Assembly (NCBI RefSeq): GCF_000733475.1
Contig: NZ_JPFK01000007.1
Span: forward strand, 678,501 to 742,500
Direction of reading: 5' to 3'
Length of the DNA: 64,000 nucleotides
Source of the DNA: Mangrovimonas yunxiaonensis
GTDB lineage: Bacteria > Bacteroidota > Bacteroidia > Flavobacteriales > Flavobacteriaceae
The position numbers were made by a program, and so were the translations under genes. Positions 1-9,719 of this stretch are shown here, piece by piece (position 1 is the first letter of the stretch; each line of letters starts with the position of its first letter). The notes below the pieces were generated by a model. The model saw only the letters and a program-made list of their open reading frames with translations, was not told the DNA's origin and ran no database searches.

Positions 1-2
1 CT

Positions 3-971
3 AAACAAATGTTACCGTGGTTTGGGACTATTACTTCGAGAGAAAATTACGTGAGTTCATTGGCAGATGCTAAATACGAAGACATTGTCATCGCAAAGCG
101 AAAACTAATGGCTTCGGTATCACAATCCTATTATAATCTATACGCTAACAAAGCAAAGCAAGAGGTTTTAACTGAAAACATCAAACTATTAGAAACTTAT
201 GAAACGTTGGCATTAACTTCTGTAGAGGTTGGTAAAGCATCCGCAGTAGATGTGTTGCGATTGCAAATGCGTCAGAACGAAATGCAACAATTAAAAGACG
301 TATTGCAACAACAATTTTTAGCAGAACAAACTAACTTCAATAATCTATTGAATAGAGGTAATGATGTTACCGTGAATGTGGTAGATAGTTTAATGATACC
401 TTCTGAAGACTTTGATATTACTTTTGAAAAATTAGTATTACATCCTGAATTACTAAAATTTGATAAACTCTATCAATCCATAGAGCAATCAGAATTATTG
501 AATCAAAAAGAAAGCAGTCCAATGATTGGTTTTGGATTAGATTATATCAATGTTGCTGAAAGACCAAATATGGATTTCAGCGATAACGGAAAGGATATTG
601 TAATGCCAATGGTTTCGGTATCTATCCCAATTTTCAATAAGAAATATAAATCCCAAACCAAACAAAATGATTTGCAACAGCAGGAAATTACTGCTCAAAA
701 ACAGGAACGTTTAAATGCATTGGAAACGCTTTTAGACAAAGCGAATAACGAACGCATTTCTGCAAGAATAAGTTATGCTACCCAAACCAAAAACCTACAG
801 CAAGCCAAAGATGCAGAAGACATTTTAATCAAAAGCTATGAAACAGGAACGATTGATTTTAATGATGTTTTGGATATTCAAGAGTTGCAGCTAAAGTTTC
901 AAATGAACCAAATAGAATCTGTGAAGACCTACTATGTGCAAAGTACAATCATTAATTATTTAATTCAGTAA
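3..971 (+). CDS. Outer-membrane efflux protein, TolC/CusC family (5' partial)
   Basis: The reading frame is open to the left edge of the window, so the signal peptide and first helices are missing. The 320+ residues visible are rich in Gln, Leu, Asn and Glu and form long amphipathic helices with heptad-like spacing, typical of the TolC/OEP fold. Family role: the outer-membrane duct of a tripartite RND metal efflux pump. It ends 3 bp before the multicopper oxidase and lies in the same operon as a CusB-like adaptor, so a CusC-like role in Cu/Ag efflux is inferred. The CusA-type RND pump expected with it is not in the window and may lie upstream. Met at position 9 is probably internal rather than the start. 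Confidence 0.8.
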   Translation, partial: KQMLPWFGTITSRENYVSSLADAKYEDIVIAKRKLMASVSQSYYNLYANKAKQEVLTENIKLLETYETLALTSVEVGKASAVDVLRLQMRQNEMQQLKDVLQQQFLAEQTNFNNLLNRGNDVTVNVVDSLMIPSEDFDITFEKLVLHPELLKFDKLYQSIEQSELLNQKESSPMIGFGLDYINVAERPNMDFSDNGKDIVMPMVSVSIPIFNKKYKSQTKQNDLQQQEITAQKQERLNALETLLDKANNERISARISYATQTKNLQQAKDAEDILIKSYETGTIDFNDVLDIQELQLKFQMNQIESVKTYYVQSTIINYLIQ

Positions 972-974
972 ACA

Positions 975-3248
975 ATGAAAACATTTAACACAATATTTCT
1001 CTTGTTTCTAACTTCAATGGCATTTGCCCAAGTTGGTACAAATGGTCAAGATAGAAAAGAAGAAGGCCGAAACATACAAGAGTATAACCTTACTATAGAA
1101 GAAAATGAAATAACTCTTTCAGGTGTAACCGCCAAAGGAATGACAATTAATGGTGGAATTCCAGGTCCTACATTAGAATTTAATGAAGGTGACCTCGCTA
1201 TTATTAACGTAACTAATAAAATGGATGAAGAAACCTCTGTACATTGGCACGGTTTAATACTTCCTAATTTTTATGATGGTGTACCTTATTTAACTACGCC
1301 ACCTATAAAACCAAACACTACATTTCAATATAGAATACCTATAAACCAATCTGGCACATATTGGTATCATTCCCACACGATGTTGCAAGAGCAAAAAGGA
1401 GTTTATGGCTCAATAGTCATTCATCCTAAAGAAAAGACCTTGGACTATGATAAGGATTTAGTCGTAGTCCTTTCAGATTGGACAAATGAAAAACCAATAA
1501 ATGTACTGCGAAACCTTAAACGAGGAAATGAGTGGTATCAGGTTAAAAAAGGAACAGCGGTACCATTAAGCAGAGTTATAAAAGAAGATGCATTAGGCGC
1601 ACAATTCAAATTTTGGCGCGATAGAATGGAAGGTGCAGATATTGCAGATATCTACTATCCTGCGTTTTTAGCCAATGGTAAAAAAGTTGCAGAATATCCA
1701 GAGTTTAAAGCAGGTGAAAAAGTACGACTACGTTTTATTAATGCATCTGCTTCATCTTATTATTGGCTGGATTTTGGTGGTGGTAACCCGATGATTGTAG
1801 CGAGTGATGGTGTGGATGTAACACCAAAATATAAAAACCGATTTCTTTTTGCAATTGCCGAAACCTATGATGTGATTGTAACCATTCCAGAAGGCACATT
1901 GGAAATTACCGCAACAGCACAAGATGGTTCTGGTAATATGTCCATTCGTTTAGGTAGCGGAAAACTGTATCCAGCAACAGTTATAGACAGACCAGATAAA
2001 GTAGCTATGATGAAGCAAATGGCAAAAATGGATATGAAGATGGGTGCACCTGCTTTAGTAGGAAATAAAAACAGTAACACACCAGAAGTCCTAATGCAGA
2101 AATATGGGATGAAGATGAATATGGATATGAAAGATGGACAGATGGAGAATGAAATGAATATGGAAATGAAAAAGGATGTGATGCCAATGAATCATAAGAT
2201 GATGCAAAAGGACACCACTTCATTTAATTATGACACACGTAAAACCTATTTCAATTATGATTTTTTAAAGGCAAAAGAAAACACGACTTATAAGGCAGAC
2301 ATACCTGTAACCGACCTTTTACTTAATCTAACAGGTAATATGCAACGTTATGTTTGGAGTTTGAATGGCATACCACTTTCGGAAACAGACAAAATTAAAA
2401 TTAAAGGTGGAGAGGTTACTAGAATTACTTTGAATAACCTAACAATGATGCATCATCCAATGCACTTACACGGACATTACTTTAGGGTCATCAATGAAAA
2501 TGGCGAACGTTCCCCATTAAAACATACCGTCAATGTACCACCTATGCAAAAAGTGGTCATCGAATTTTATAACGAAGAATATGGTGATTGGTTCTTTCAT
2601 TGTCACGTGTTATATCATATGATGGGTGGTATGGCAAGAGTATTTAGCTATGATACACCACGCGATGAAAGGATGAAACCTTATCCAGTTCAAAAACTAA
2701 TTGATGAAACTGACCATTATTACTCTTGGGGAGCTGCACGTGTAGGTTCAAACTTTAATGAACTTTTATTGATGTCAAGCAACATTCGTAACGAATTTGG
2801 ACTACGTGCCGAGTTTGATTATAACCAAAATGCCGAGATAGAAGTAAATTATAACAGATATCTCAATGATTGGGTACGTGTGTATGCAGGTGTAAATACT
2901 GAAACTTCTACACCAAATTCTTATGATACATTTAATACTGTAGGATTAGTTGGAGTTAAATATTTCACGCCTTACAGATTTAATGTGGATGTGAGTATGG
3001 ACCATCAACTGCGCCCAAGAATACGTTTGGACAGAGAACTATTGATTTTTCCTAGAATTTTTCTCGAAGGAGAATACGAGTATAGAGCGGATTTTGGATG
3101 GGTCAATGATTTAGAAAACAACAATTCTTATGAAGGTGAAACTCAATGGTTAATTGGAGCATCGTACATCTTATCTCGAAATTTTTCAATTCAAGGGAAT
3201 TATAACAACCGATATGGTTGGGGTGGTGGACTTTCAATTAGATTTTAA
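975..3248 (+). CDS. Multicopper oxidase (CopA type) fused to CopB-like C-terminal barrel
   Basis: 757 residues. An N-terminal signal peptide ending near Ala-Phe-Ala-Gln is followed by cupredoxin domains with the four copper motifs: HWHG near residue 90, YHSH near 131, HPMHLHGH at 494-501 and the HCH...H...M motif starting at 542 (T1/T2/T3 centres). A Met-rich stretch at about 342-410 is typical of periplasmic copper-resistance oxidases that oxidise or sequester Cu(I). After about residue 585 the chain is unrelated to oxidases and looks like alternating beta-strands of CopB (FNELLLMSSNIRNEFGLRAE and the final Phe), an outer-membrane copper protein. Fusion of the PcoA/CopA and PcoB/CopB parts is inferred from this. 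The spacing to both neighbours (3 and 14 bp) indicates one operon. Confidence 0.9.
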   Translation: MKTFNTIFLLFLTSMAFAQVGTNGQDRKEEGRNIQEYNLTIEENEITLSGVTAKGMTINGGIPGPTLEFNEGDLAIINVTNKMDEETSVHWHGLILPNFYDGVPYLTTPPIKPNTTFQYRIPINQSGTYWYHSHTMLQEQKGVYGSIVIHPKEKTLDYDKDLVVVLSDWTNEKPINVLRNLKRGNEWYQVKKGTAVPLSRVIKEDALGAQFKFWRDRMEGADIADIYYPAFLANGKKVAEYPEFKAGEKVRLRFINASASSYYWLDFGGGNPMIVASDGVDVTPKYKNRFLFAIAETYDVIVTIPEGTLEITATAQDGSGNMSIRLGSGKLYPATVIDRPDKVAMMKQMAKMDMKMGAPALVGNKNSNTPEVLMQKYGMKMNMDMKDGQMENEMNMEMKKDVMPMNHKMMQKDTTSFNYDTRKTYFNYDFLKAKENTTYKADIPVTDLLLNLTGNMQRYVWSLNGIPLSETDKIKIKGGEVTRITLNNLTMMHHPMHLHGHYFRVINENGERSPLKHTVNVPPMQKVVIEFYNEEYGDWFFHCHVLYHMMGGMARVFSYDTPRDERMKPYPVQKLIDETDHYYSWGAARVGSNFNELLLMSSNIRNEFGLRAEFDYNQNAEIEVNYNRYLNDWVRVYAGVNTETSTPNSYDTFNTVGLVGVKYFTPYRFNVDVSMDHQLRPRIRLDRELLIFPRIFLEGEYEYRADFGWVNDLENNNSYEGETQWLIGASYILSRNFSIQGNYNNRYGWGGGLSIRF

Positions 3249-3262
3249 ATAAAATTATAACA

Positions 3263-5758
3263 ATGAAACACACATATCACATACACGGAATGACTTGCAA
3301 CGGTTGTCGCAGTCACGTTGAGGAAACGCTCTCTAAAGTAGGAGGTGTTTCAAAAGCAACAGTCGATTTAGATAAGGCAGAAGCTAACATAGAAATGGAA
3401 TCACATATTCCCATAGAAACATTTCAAGAAGCCTTAAAAAAAGATGGTGGTACATATAGCATTCATAAACAAGGTGAACACCATCAGCATTCAGAAGCTA
3501 AAAAGGAAAAGCAACCTAAAGGTACAGGCACATTTTATTGTCCTATGCATTGCGAAGGCGATAAAACTTATGATAAACCAGGCGATTGTCCTGTTTGCGG
3601 AATGGATTTGGTGGAAGAACAAAATCTATCAGCAACTTCAAAGGAACAATGGACGTGTCCGATGCATCCAGAAATTGTCAAAGACGAAGCAGGTTCGTGT
3701 CCTATTTGTGGGATGGATTTAGTGCCAATGGAAGCAGATAGTTCAGCAGAAGAAAAAACGTATAAAAAGCTATTAAAGAAATTTTGGATTGCCACAGCAT
3801 TTACCTTGCCCATTTTCTTAATGGCTATGAGCGAAATGCTCAATAACAATCCGTTGTACGATATAATGGAACAGAAATATTGGAACTGGATTCAGTTTGC
3901 ATTATCAATTCCAGTAGTGTTTTATGCCACTTGGATGTTCTTTGAACGTGCCTATAAAAGCATTAAGACTTGGAATCTCAATATGTTTACACTTATTGGG
4001 ATTGGTGCAGGTGTGGCGTGGTCGTTTAGTGTTTTTGGTATGTTCTTTCCAGACGTATTTCCAAGTCAATTTAAAACAGAATCAGGTGCAGTTCACGTCT
4101 ATTTTGAAGCAGCAACTGTGATTTTAACGTTAGTGCTTTTAGGTCAGTTGTTAGAAGCTCGTGCACATAGTAAAACCAATTCGGCAGTAAAAGAACTGTT
4201 GAAATTAGCACCTAATAAAGCCATAAAAATAGTAGATGGTGAAGAAGTTGAAGTCAGTATTGACGAGATAGAACTTAATGATATTCTAAAAGTGAAACCA
4301 GGAGATAAAATTCCTGTGGATGGTGTGATAACTGAAGGCGAAACAACTATTGATGAATCTATGATTACAGGCGAACCTATTCCTGTAAACAAATCTCAAG
4401 AAGATAAAGTAAGTAGCGGAACCATTAATGGGAATCAATCCTTTTTAATGAAAGCAGAAAAGGTAGGAAGTGACACTTTATTATCACAAATCATTCATAT
4501 GGTTAATGATGCCAGTAGAAGTCGTGCACCTATTCAAAATTTAGCAGATAAAGTTTCAGGCTATTTTGTGCCAGTTGTAGTTCTTATTTCTATTATCACA
4601 TTTATTGTATGGTCTATTTGGGGACCAGAACCAGTTTATGTGTATGCGTTTGTCAATGCAATTGCAGTACTAATCATTGCTTGTCCTTGTGCTTTAGGTT
4701 TAGCAACACCAATGTCTGTAATGGTTGGTGTGGGTAAAGGTGCTCAAAATGGTGTATTGATTAAAAATGCTGAAGCTCTTGAAAAAATGGATAAGGTAAA
4801 TACGCTTATCGTTGACAAGACAGGAACAATTACCGAAGGAAAACCAACAGTTGAAACCGTTGGAGCTTTTAATGCTGCTTTAAGCGAAAAAGAAGTGTTA
4901 CAATACATCGTTTCATTAAATACCAATAGCGAACATCCTTTGGCAGAAGCGACAGTTAAATATGGCAAAGAACACAACACAGAAATTTTAAAGTCCGAAG
5001 ATTTTAGTGCAGTCACAGGAAAAGGTGTTGAAGCTAAAATTGATGGAAAAAATGTAGCATTAGGTAATCCTAAAATGATGGAATATGCTAAAGCGGATAT
5101 TACTTCTAAAATGAAAGACGAAGCTAAATCTTACCAAGAACAGGGTAAAACAGTTTCTTATTTGTCAATAGATGAAACCGTAGTTGGATATGTAGTTATA
5201 GGCGATAAAATAAAAGAAACAAGTGCTAAAGCCATTAAAGCACTTCAAGATAAAGGCATTGATGTTATAATGCTTACAGGCGATAATCACGATACTGCAA
5301 AAGCAGTAGCATCAGAACTTAATCTCGCAGATTTTAAAGCCAGTATGCTACCAGAAGATAAACTCAAAGAAGTAGAGAAACTGCAAGAAAAAGGGAAAGT
5401 GGTTGCTATGGCAGGTGATGGTATTAATGATGCACCAGCATTGGCAAAAAGTGATGTAGGTATTGCAATGGGAACAGGAACAGATGTAGCGATAGAAAGT
5501 GCTATGATAACTTTAGTAAAAGGCGATTTACACGGTATTGTAAAAGCAAAAAATTTGAGTAATGCTGTAATGAAGAACATTAAGCAAAACCTATTTTTTG
5601 CACTTATCTACAACACTTTAGGTGTACCTATTGCAGCAGGTGTGTTGTTTCCATTCTTCGGAATACTACTCTCGCCAATGATAGCAGCTTTAGCAATGAG
5701 TTTTAGCTCGGTTTCGGTAATAGGTAACGCATTACGATTAAGAACAAAAAACATTTAA
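3263..5758 (+). CDS. copA: Copper-translocating P1B-type ATPase with N-terminal metal-binding domains
   Basis: 831 residues. An N-terminal HMA domain has MTCNGC at residues 10-15. Two short heavy-metal-binding domains follow (CPMH...CPVCGMDL near 93-117 and CPMHPEI...CPICGMDL near 131-155). The ATPase core has the TGEP actuator loop, the CPC transport motif at 474-476, the phosphorylated Asp518 in DKTGT, the SEHPLAEA nucleotide-binding motif and GDGINDAP at about 718. CPC together with the HMA domain indicates Cu(I)/Ag(I) export from the cytoplasm to the periplasm. The duplicated CPMH...CGMDL modules recur in the CusB-like adaptor downstream, so these products probably share metal-handling logic. 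It is 4 bp from the next gene. Confidence 0.95.
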   Translation: MKHTYHIHGMTCNGCRSHVEETLSKVGGVSKATVDLDKAEANIEMESHIPIETFQEALKKDGGTYSIHKQGEHHQHSEAKKEKQPKGTGTFYCPMHCEGDKTYDKPGDCPVCGMDLVEEQNLSATSKEQWTCPMHPEIVKDEAGSCPICGMDLVPMEADSSAEEKTYKKLLKKFWIATAFTLPIFLMAMSEMLNNNPLYDIMEQKYWNWIQFALSIPVVFYATWMFFERAYKSIKTWNLNMFTLIGIGAGVAWSFSVFGMFFPDVFPSQFKTESGAVHVYFEAATVILTLVLLGQLLEARAHSKTNSAVKELLKLAPNKAIKIVDGEEVEVSIDEIELNDILKVKPGDKIPVDGVITEGETTIDESMITGEPIPVNKSQEDKVSSGTINGNQSFLMKAEKVGSDTLLSQIIHMVNDASRSRAPIQNLADKVSGYFVPVVVLISIITFIVWSIWGPEPVYVYAFVNAIAVLIIACPCALGLATPMSVMVGVGKGAQNGVLIKNAEALEKMDKVNTLIVDKTGTITEGKPTVETVGAFNAALSEKEVLQYIVSLNTNSEHPLAEATVKYGKEHNTEILKSEDFSAVTGKGVEAKIDGKNVALGNPKMMEYAKADITSKMKDEAKSYQEQGKTVSYLSIDETVVGYVVIGDKIKETSAKAIKALQDKGIDVIMLTGDNHDTAKAVASELNLADFKASMLPEDKLKEVEKLQEKGKVVAMAGDGINDAPALAKSDVGIAMGTGTDVAIESAMITLVKGDLHGIVKAKNLSNAVMKNIKQNLFFALIYNTLGVPIAAGVLFPFFGILLSPMIAALAMSFSSVSVIGNALRLRTKNI

Positions 5759-5762
5759 TTAT

Positions 5763-6554
5763 ATGCAGAAAACAGTTTTCAAAATATCAAAAATGGATTG
5801 TCCTTCTGAAGAAAATCTAATTAAGATGAAGCTATCTGATATAGATGGTATCAAACAACTTGATTTTAATTTAGAAGAAAGAATCTTAACACTATATCAT
5901 AATTCAAATGTAAATGAAATTGGTAATGCCTTAAATGAATTAAAATTAAATGAAAGTTTAATCAGTTCAGAAGATACAGACACAATTATTACTGAATCTA
6001 CAAGGAGTCAATCCAAACTGTTGTGGACAGTTCTAATCATCAATTTTGCATTTTTTATTATCGAAATGAGTACAGGACTTATTTCAAAATCAATGGGATT
6101 AGTTGCTGATAGTTTAGATATGTTGGCAGATTCATTTGTTTACGGATTGAGTTTAATAGCGGTTGGTGGTACAGTTTTAAAAAAGAAACGGATTGCAAAA
6201 TATGCAGGCTATTTTCAGATAACACTTGCAATTATCGGAATCGTTGAGGTAATACGTAGATTTTTAGGCTATGAAGCTTTACCTGTATTTTCAACAATGA
6301 TTATAGTTTCAGTATTTGCTTTGATTGCAAATGGCATTTGCTTGTACCTCTTACAAAAATCTAAAAGTCAAGAAGCACATATGCGTGCCAGTATGATTTT
6401 TACCTCTAACGATATTATAATAAATCTTGGCGTAATTACAGCAGGCGTTTTAGTCAATTGGCTGCATTCTGGTATTCCAGATTTAATTATAGGAATCATT
6501 GTATTTGGATTGGTGATACAAGGTGCATTCAGGATATTAAAATTAAGTAAGTAA
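5763..6554 (+). CDS. Cation diffusion facilitator-type transporter with HMA-like N-terminus
   Basis: 263 residues. The first ~65 residues have the size and pattern of an HMA fold, but with CPSEEN in place of CxxC, so only one Cys remains in the metal loop. About five to six membrane segments follow from residue ~80, including GLVADSLDMLADS, the CDF signature (the Asp-Ser...Asp metal site of TM2), and a second Asp-containing helix near residue 220. It lacks the usual C-terminal cytoplasmic CDF domain; the HMA-like part may stand in for it at the other end. The position inside the copper operon suggests metal export, but the metal cannot be assigned from sequence. Confidence 0.8.
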   Translation: MQKTVFKISKMDCPSEENLIKMKLSDIDGIKQLDFNLEERILTLYHNSNVNEIGNALNELKLNESLISSEDTDTIITESTRSQSKLLWTVLIINFAFFIIEMSTGLISKSMGLVADSLDMLADSFVYGLSLIAVGGTVLKKKRIAKYAGYFQITLAIIGIVEVIRRFLGYEALPVFSTMIIVSVFALIANGICLYLLQKSKSQEAHMRASMIFTSNDIIINLGVITAGVLVNWLHSGIPDLIIGIIVFGLVIQGAFRILKLSK

Positions 6555-6580
6555 AAAGTTTAACTATAAAATCAAAAAAT

Positions 6581-7063
6581 ATGGAAAATTCAAAAGAACA
6601 CTCAAACAAAGGAAATTACAAAACCTTCTTTATAATGTTGGCTTGCTCATTTGTAGCAATGTACATCACAATGTATTTAAACACCTATTCCATAGACCAC
6701 GTATGGTTTAGTCTAACACGATTCTATATGACCTGTTTAGGAATTTCAACAATGGCAGTAATAATGTGGTTTTTTATGCGAAAAATGTATAATGATAAAA
6801 AGAAGAATATCGCAATACTCGCAAGTAGTTTCATTCTGTTTGTTGGTGCATTAGGGTTGGTAAGAACACAAGCACCCATTATTGGTGATGTCCTTTGGAT
6901 GAAAGCAATGATACCACATCATTCTATCGCTATTTTAACAAGTGAGAGAGCAGATATTCAAGACCCAGAAGTTAAAAAATTAGCAGAAGACATTATAAAA
7001 GCACAACGTAAAGAAATAGAAGAAATGAAAGCAATGATAAAACGATTAGAGAATGAAAAATAA
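6581..7063 (+). CDS. DUF305-family membrane protein
   Basis: 160 residues with three predicted membrane helices (about residues 16-33, 46-65 and 74-92), then a periplasmic or cytosolic tail containing MIPHHSIAI and a helix rich in Glu and Lys. The paired His after Met-Ile-Pro is the core of DUF305, a family common in copper-resistance operons and related to ferritin-like helices. The biochemical function is not established. Its 3' end overlaps the following adaptor gene by 11 bp, so translation is likely coupled. Confidence 0.85.
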   Translation: MENSKEHSNKGNYKTFFIMLACSFVAMYITMYLNTYSIDHVWFSLTRFYMTCLGISTMAVIMWFFMRKMYNDKKKNIAILASSFILFVGALGLVRTQAPIIGDVLWMKAMIPHHSIAILTSERADIQDPEVKKLAEDIIKAQRKEIEEMKAMIKRLENEK

Positions 7064-8831
7064 TAAAATAGTCATATATATTGGCATACTCGTAGTAGGT
7101 GTGTTATTGGGTTGGTTGCTTTTTGGTGGCTCGACAAATGAAGAAATAGACCATAATCACGATGCGGTTGCAGCAACCAATCAAATGTGGACGTGTTCTA
7201 TGCATCCACAGATTATGCAACCAGAGCCAGGCGACTGCCCCATTTGTGGTATGGATTTAATTCCTGCGGAAAGCGGAAGTGATGGCTTAATGGCAGACCA
7301 ATTTAAACTAACAGAAAATGCGATGGCATTAGCCAATATTCAAACAACTGTTGTAGGCAAGGGAAATGTTGAAGGCAACACCATAAAGTTATCTGGTAAA
7401 ATTGCTGAAAACGAAGAAGCCAATGCAGTACAGGTAAGTTATTTCGCTGGAAGAATTGAACGTTTGAATGTGAGTTTTACAGGCGAAGAAGTTCGTAAAG
7501 GTCAATTATTGGCAACCATTTATTCGCCAGAACTCTATGCAGCACAACAAGAATTAATTACAGCAGCATCTTTAAAAGAATCACAACCTGCTTTATACAA
7601 AGCAGTCCGTAATAAATTGAAATTATGGAAGCTCTCTGAAAATCAAATCAACCAGATTGAAGAAACAGGAAAAGTAAAAGAAAACTTTCCTGTTTGTGCA
7701 ACCGTTTCGGGTACTGTTACAGAAAAATTGGTAGAGCAAGGCGATTACATCAAACAAGGACAACCCTTATTAAAAATTGCCAATCTCAACACAGTTTGGG
7801 GAAATTTTGATGTGTATGAAAATCAGATTGACCGCTTTAAAAAAGGACAGGAAGTGATGATTACAACCAACGCTTATCCTAATAAAGAGTTTAAAGGTAA
7901 AGTTGATTTCATTGACCCAGTTTTAAACACGAAAACAAGAACTGTAACCTTACGTGTTGTTTTAAGCAATAAGGACGATGTATTTAAACCAGGAATGTTT
8001 GTAACCGCAAATATTGAAGGCAGTACAGCTAAAAATGATGAAGTATTATCAATTCCTGCATCTTCTGTATTATGGACAGGTGAACGTTCTGTGGTGTACC
8101 TTAAAACAAATCCAGACCAACCTATTTTTGAAATGCGTGAAATTAAATTAGGCAATCAAATTGGTAATGAATATGAAGTTGTAGAAGGTTTATTTGTTGG
8201 AAATGAAATAGTGACTAACGGAACATTTACGGTTGATGCAGCTGCACAATTACAAGGCAAAAAATCTATGATGAATAAAGATGGTGGTAAAGTAATGACT
8301 GGACACGAAGGTCATTTAGGTATGGATAACAATGCATCTAACAAAGAAAGTGACCACACTAATATGAATGAGCGTTTGGAAGTATCAGAGAAATTTCAAC
8401 AACAGTTAAATAGTGTTTACAATGCGTATATCAATTTAAAAGATGCTTTAGTAAAAGAAGATTCAATAAGTACTTCAGCAAACGCAACAACTTTATTAAA
8501 TAAATTGAACAAAGTAGATATGAAATTGTTGTCAGATAATAAGGCGCATAACCATTGGATGTCATTAGAAGGCGAAATAAAATCTTCTGCAACTTCAATT
8601 TCTGAAACGTCCGATATAAAATCACAAAGAGACCATTTTAAACATTTATCATCACATCTAATCAATGCTGTACAACTATTTGGTATCAATGAAAAGGTCT
8701 ATGTAGAATTTTGTCCAATGGCAGATAACAATAATGGTGCTTATTGGTTAAGCAAAGAAGAAAAAGTAATCAATCCATATTTTGGCGAAGCAATGCTAAC
8801 CTGTGGTGAAGTAAAACAAGTAATAGAATAA
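7053..8831 (+). CDS. cusB: RND efflux periplasmic adaptor (CusB-like) with metal-binding domain and DUF3347 tail
   Basis: 592 residues. An N-terminal membrane anchor (about 7-25) is followed by a heavy-metal-binding module (CSMHPQI...CPICGMDL, residues ~48-73), then the barrel-sandwich, alpha-hairpin and beta-barrel parts of a membrane fusion protein (residues ~85-400), and a His/Met-rich linker (GHEGHLGMDNN). The C-terminal ~150 residues match the DUF3347 pattern, with a late Cys-Pro-Met and a Cys near the end. Its role is to link an RND pump to the TolC-like duct and to hand over Cu(I). The start overlaps the DUF305 gene. Cognate outer-membrane protein: the partial gene at the left edge. 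Confidence 0.92.
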   Translation: MKNNKIVIYIGILVVGVLLGWLLFGGSTNEEIDHNHDAVAATNQMWTCSMHPQIMQPEPGDCPICGMDLIPAESGSDGLMADQFKLTENAMALANIQTTVVGKGNVEGNTIKLSGKIAENEEANAVQVSYFAGRIERLNVSFTGEEVRKGQLLATIYSPELYAAQQELITAASLKESQPALYKAVRNKLKLWKLSENQINQIEETGKVKENFPVCATVSGTVTEKLVEQGDYIKQGQPLLKIANLNTVWGNFDVYENQIDRFKKGQEVMITTNAYPNKEFKGKVDFIDPVLNTKTRTVTLRVVLSNKDDVFKPGMFVTANIEGSTAKNDEVLSIPASSVLWTGERSVVYLKTNPDQPIFEMREIKLGNQIGNEYEVVEGLFVGNEIVTNGTFTVDAAAQLQGKKSMMNKDGGKVMTGHEGHLGMDNNASNKESDHTNMNERLEVSEKFQQQLNSVYNAYINLKDALVKEDSISTSANATTLLNKLNKVDMKLLSDNKAHNHWMSLEGEIKSSATSISETSDIKSQRDHFKHLSSHLINAVQLFGINEKVYVEFCPMADNNNGAYWLSKEEKVINPYFGEAMLTCGEVKQVIE

Positions 8832-8863
8832 TAAATCAAGTAATAACAATTAAATTTTAAACA

Positions 8864-9358
8864 ATGAATTTTTCAAAGAAAAATCACGAACACAAAAACA
8901 AAAATGTAATCGACGTGAGTAAAAAAGTAATTTTAAGTGTAGCTGTAATAGCAGCATTAGGTTTAACAAGTTGTAAAAACGAAACCAAAAAAGAAACAGA
9001 AACCACAACTACTGAAATGTCAAAAGATATGGCAATGACAGACCTGTCTTTTGGTGTAAGAGGAAATTGCGGAATGTGTAAAAACACTATCGAAAAAGCA
9101 GCTAACGGTGTTGAAGGAGTTGCAAGTGCTAATTGGGATGTCGATAAAAAGAAGATTGATGTGTCTTTTGATGATACAAAAACCGATGCAATGGCAATCC
9201 ATAAAGCAATCGCAGCTTCAGGATATGATACCGAAAAAGTAGCAGGTGATGAAGAAGCATATGATGGTTTACCAGGTTGTTGTAAATACGACCACGAAAT
9301 GATGATGAATCAATCTGGTGAAGAAGAAAGTGATGACCATTCAAATCACGACCATTAA
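8864..9358 (+). CDS. Small HMA-domain lipoprotein, copper binding
   Basis: 164 residues. A hydrophobic stretch at ~22-36 ends in a lipobox (GLTSC), so the mature protein is probably a lipoprotein. The 21 polar residues before it are unusual; a GTG at 8915 could be the true start. A Thr/Glu/Lys linker leads to an HMA domain with GNCGMC (metal-binding CxxC), a following CCKYDHEMMM segment and a His-rich end (DHSNHDH). Likely a periplasmic copper chaperone or sponge for the operon. It is the last gene before a strong terminator. Confidence 0.85.
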   Translation: MNFSKKNHEHKNKNVIDVSKKVILSVAVIAALGLTSCKNETKKETETTTTEMSKDMAMTDLSFGVRGNCGMCKNTIEKAANGVEGVASANWDVDKKKIDVSFDDTKTDAMAIHKAIAASGYDTEKVAGDEEAYDGLPGCCKYDHEMMMNQSGEEESDDHSNHDH

Positions 9359-9370
9359 GCAATAATGAAA

Positions 9371-9396
9371 GAGTCTTTTTCGGAAGGCTCTTTTTT
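9371..9396 (+). terminator. Rho-independent terminator of the copper operon
   Basis: An 8-bp stem (two G-T pairs) with a 4-base loop at 9371-9390 is followed by six T. It lies 13 bp after the last stop codon of the copper operon. Confidence 0.8.
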
Positions 9397-9625
9397 ATTC
9401 CCCACAACCCAAAACCCAGTTTTTTCGCTTGCCTTGTCTTGAGCCTGACGAAAGCTCAAAATCCTCTGTCTTTTGTGTTGTTCCGCTCACCAAACAAGTT
9501 TAGCGTTTTTTTCGTCTTTAAGGTAATAGCATATTACAGCTTTGGTTTTCATAAAATCAAACCAAACTGCAAAAAGCTATTCTGTTATTATTTTATCATA
9601 AAACCCTAAACTCACCCAAGCTATG

Positions 9626-9719
9626 TTACATAATACAAGTTATAGTAGCAAACGGCACTTTTCAAAGGTTTGCTATCGCAGTATTAATGCATTTTGTAGC
9701 TATAACTGGTATTATGTAA
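9626..9719. repeat. 94-bp palindromic element with nested hairpin
   Basis: Arms of about 27 bp (9626-9652 and 9692-9719) pair with few mismatches: TTACATAATAC and AGTTATAG on the left are matched by CTATAACT and GTATTATGTAA on the right. The loop holds a second hairpin (GCAAAC at 9648-9653 with GTTTGC at 9668-9673). The result is a branched fold. It does not fit the attC box consensus GTTRRRY. Confidence 0.6.

Noticed and set aside
9626-9719. Palindrome as an integron attC site
   Set aside because: GTTATAG/CTATAAC do not fit the GTTRRRY/RYYYAAC core boxes and no integron integrase or cassette array is nearby.
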